DNA of 6,225 nucleotides from JBCDBH01 sp039184055 (GTDB lineage: Bacteria > Acidobacteriota > Thermoanaerobaculia > Multivoradales > J023), in the NCBI GenBank assembly GCA_039184055.1, contig JBCDBH010000355.1, positions 1-6,225 of the forward strand. Reading direction: 5' to 3'. Below the pieces are notes generated by a model, which searched no databases, was not told the origin of the DNA, and was given only the letters and a program-made list of their open reading frames with translations. The position numbers and the translations under genes are program-made. Below, one piece after another: positions 6,139-6,225 of the stretch (position 1 is the first letter of the stretch; each line of letters begins with the position of its first letter).

Positions 6139-6225
6139 CCCACATGTCTCCCCAACCCGCCGGCGGCGACGTATCCAGTAGACGCCGCAGCTGATCGAGG
6201 CGATCGAACATGAGCTCTGGGGCGG
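6139..6225. other. Right-edge sequence without a supported gene
   Basis: The region contains a perfect 10-bp palindrome (CCGCCGGCGG) with no loop or T-run, so it is not a typical terminator. A minus-strand frame entering from the right reads plausibly (LMFDRLDQLRRLL, then PPAGWGDMW), but it continues antisense into the preceding gene and becomes unlike protein there. It could be the C-terminal end of a convergent gene, which cannot be decided from this edge. Confidence 0.2.

Noticed and set aside
6144..6194. 16-residue plus-strand frame after the last gene
   Set aside because: It has no well-placed Shine-Dalgarno, is very short and Arg/Ser/Pro-rich, and is not distinguishable from chance.

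Overview
The window is high-GC bacterial DNA with no RNA genes, transposases or CRISPR arrays. It holds four plus-strand genes and one gene remnant. The organism cannot be named from the sequence. A large TIR/NB-ARC/WD40 protein, high GC and tightly packed operons fit a multicellular or social bacterium with a complex genome (Myxococcota-like or Actinobacteria-like), but this is inference.

Layout. Positions 1-129 are a leader with a possible -10 box (TAGACT), a short direct repeat and a good Shine-Dalgarno (GGAGG). Positions 130-3780 encode a 1216-residue protein: an N-terminal TIR domain, an NB-ARC/STAND NTPase switch with intact Walker A, Walker B, sensor, GLPL-like and MHD-like motifs, an APAF-1-like helical region, and 14 WD40-type repeats. 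It resembles an NLR or apoptosome protein: the WD40 part would sense a ligand, the NB-ARC part would switch or oligomerise, and the TIR part would act as effector. Positions 3781-4034 carry no intact gene. They do contain a decayed fragment whose translation matches the TIR-to-NB-ARC linker of the gene just upstream at 21 of 42 residues, so a second related gene probably once stood here.

Positions 4035-6138 are a compact operon-like run: purK, purE and an unrecognised 140-residue protein, each pair joined by a 4-base ATGA stop/start overlap. PurK and PurE together convert AIR to CAIR in de novo purine synthesis. The third protein is soluble and partly helical; its tight coupling to purE is the main clue to its role. 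The last 87 bases show no gene I can support.

The most interesting parts are the complete NLR-like protein with its two predicted seven-bladed propellers, the remnant of a related gene beside it, and the unassigned gene translationally coupled to purE.
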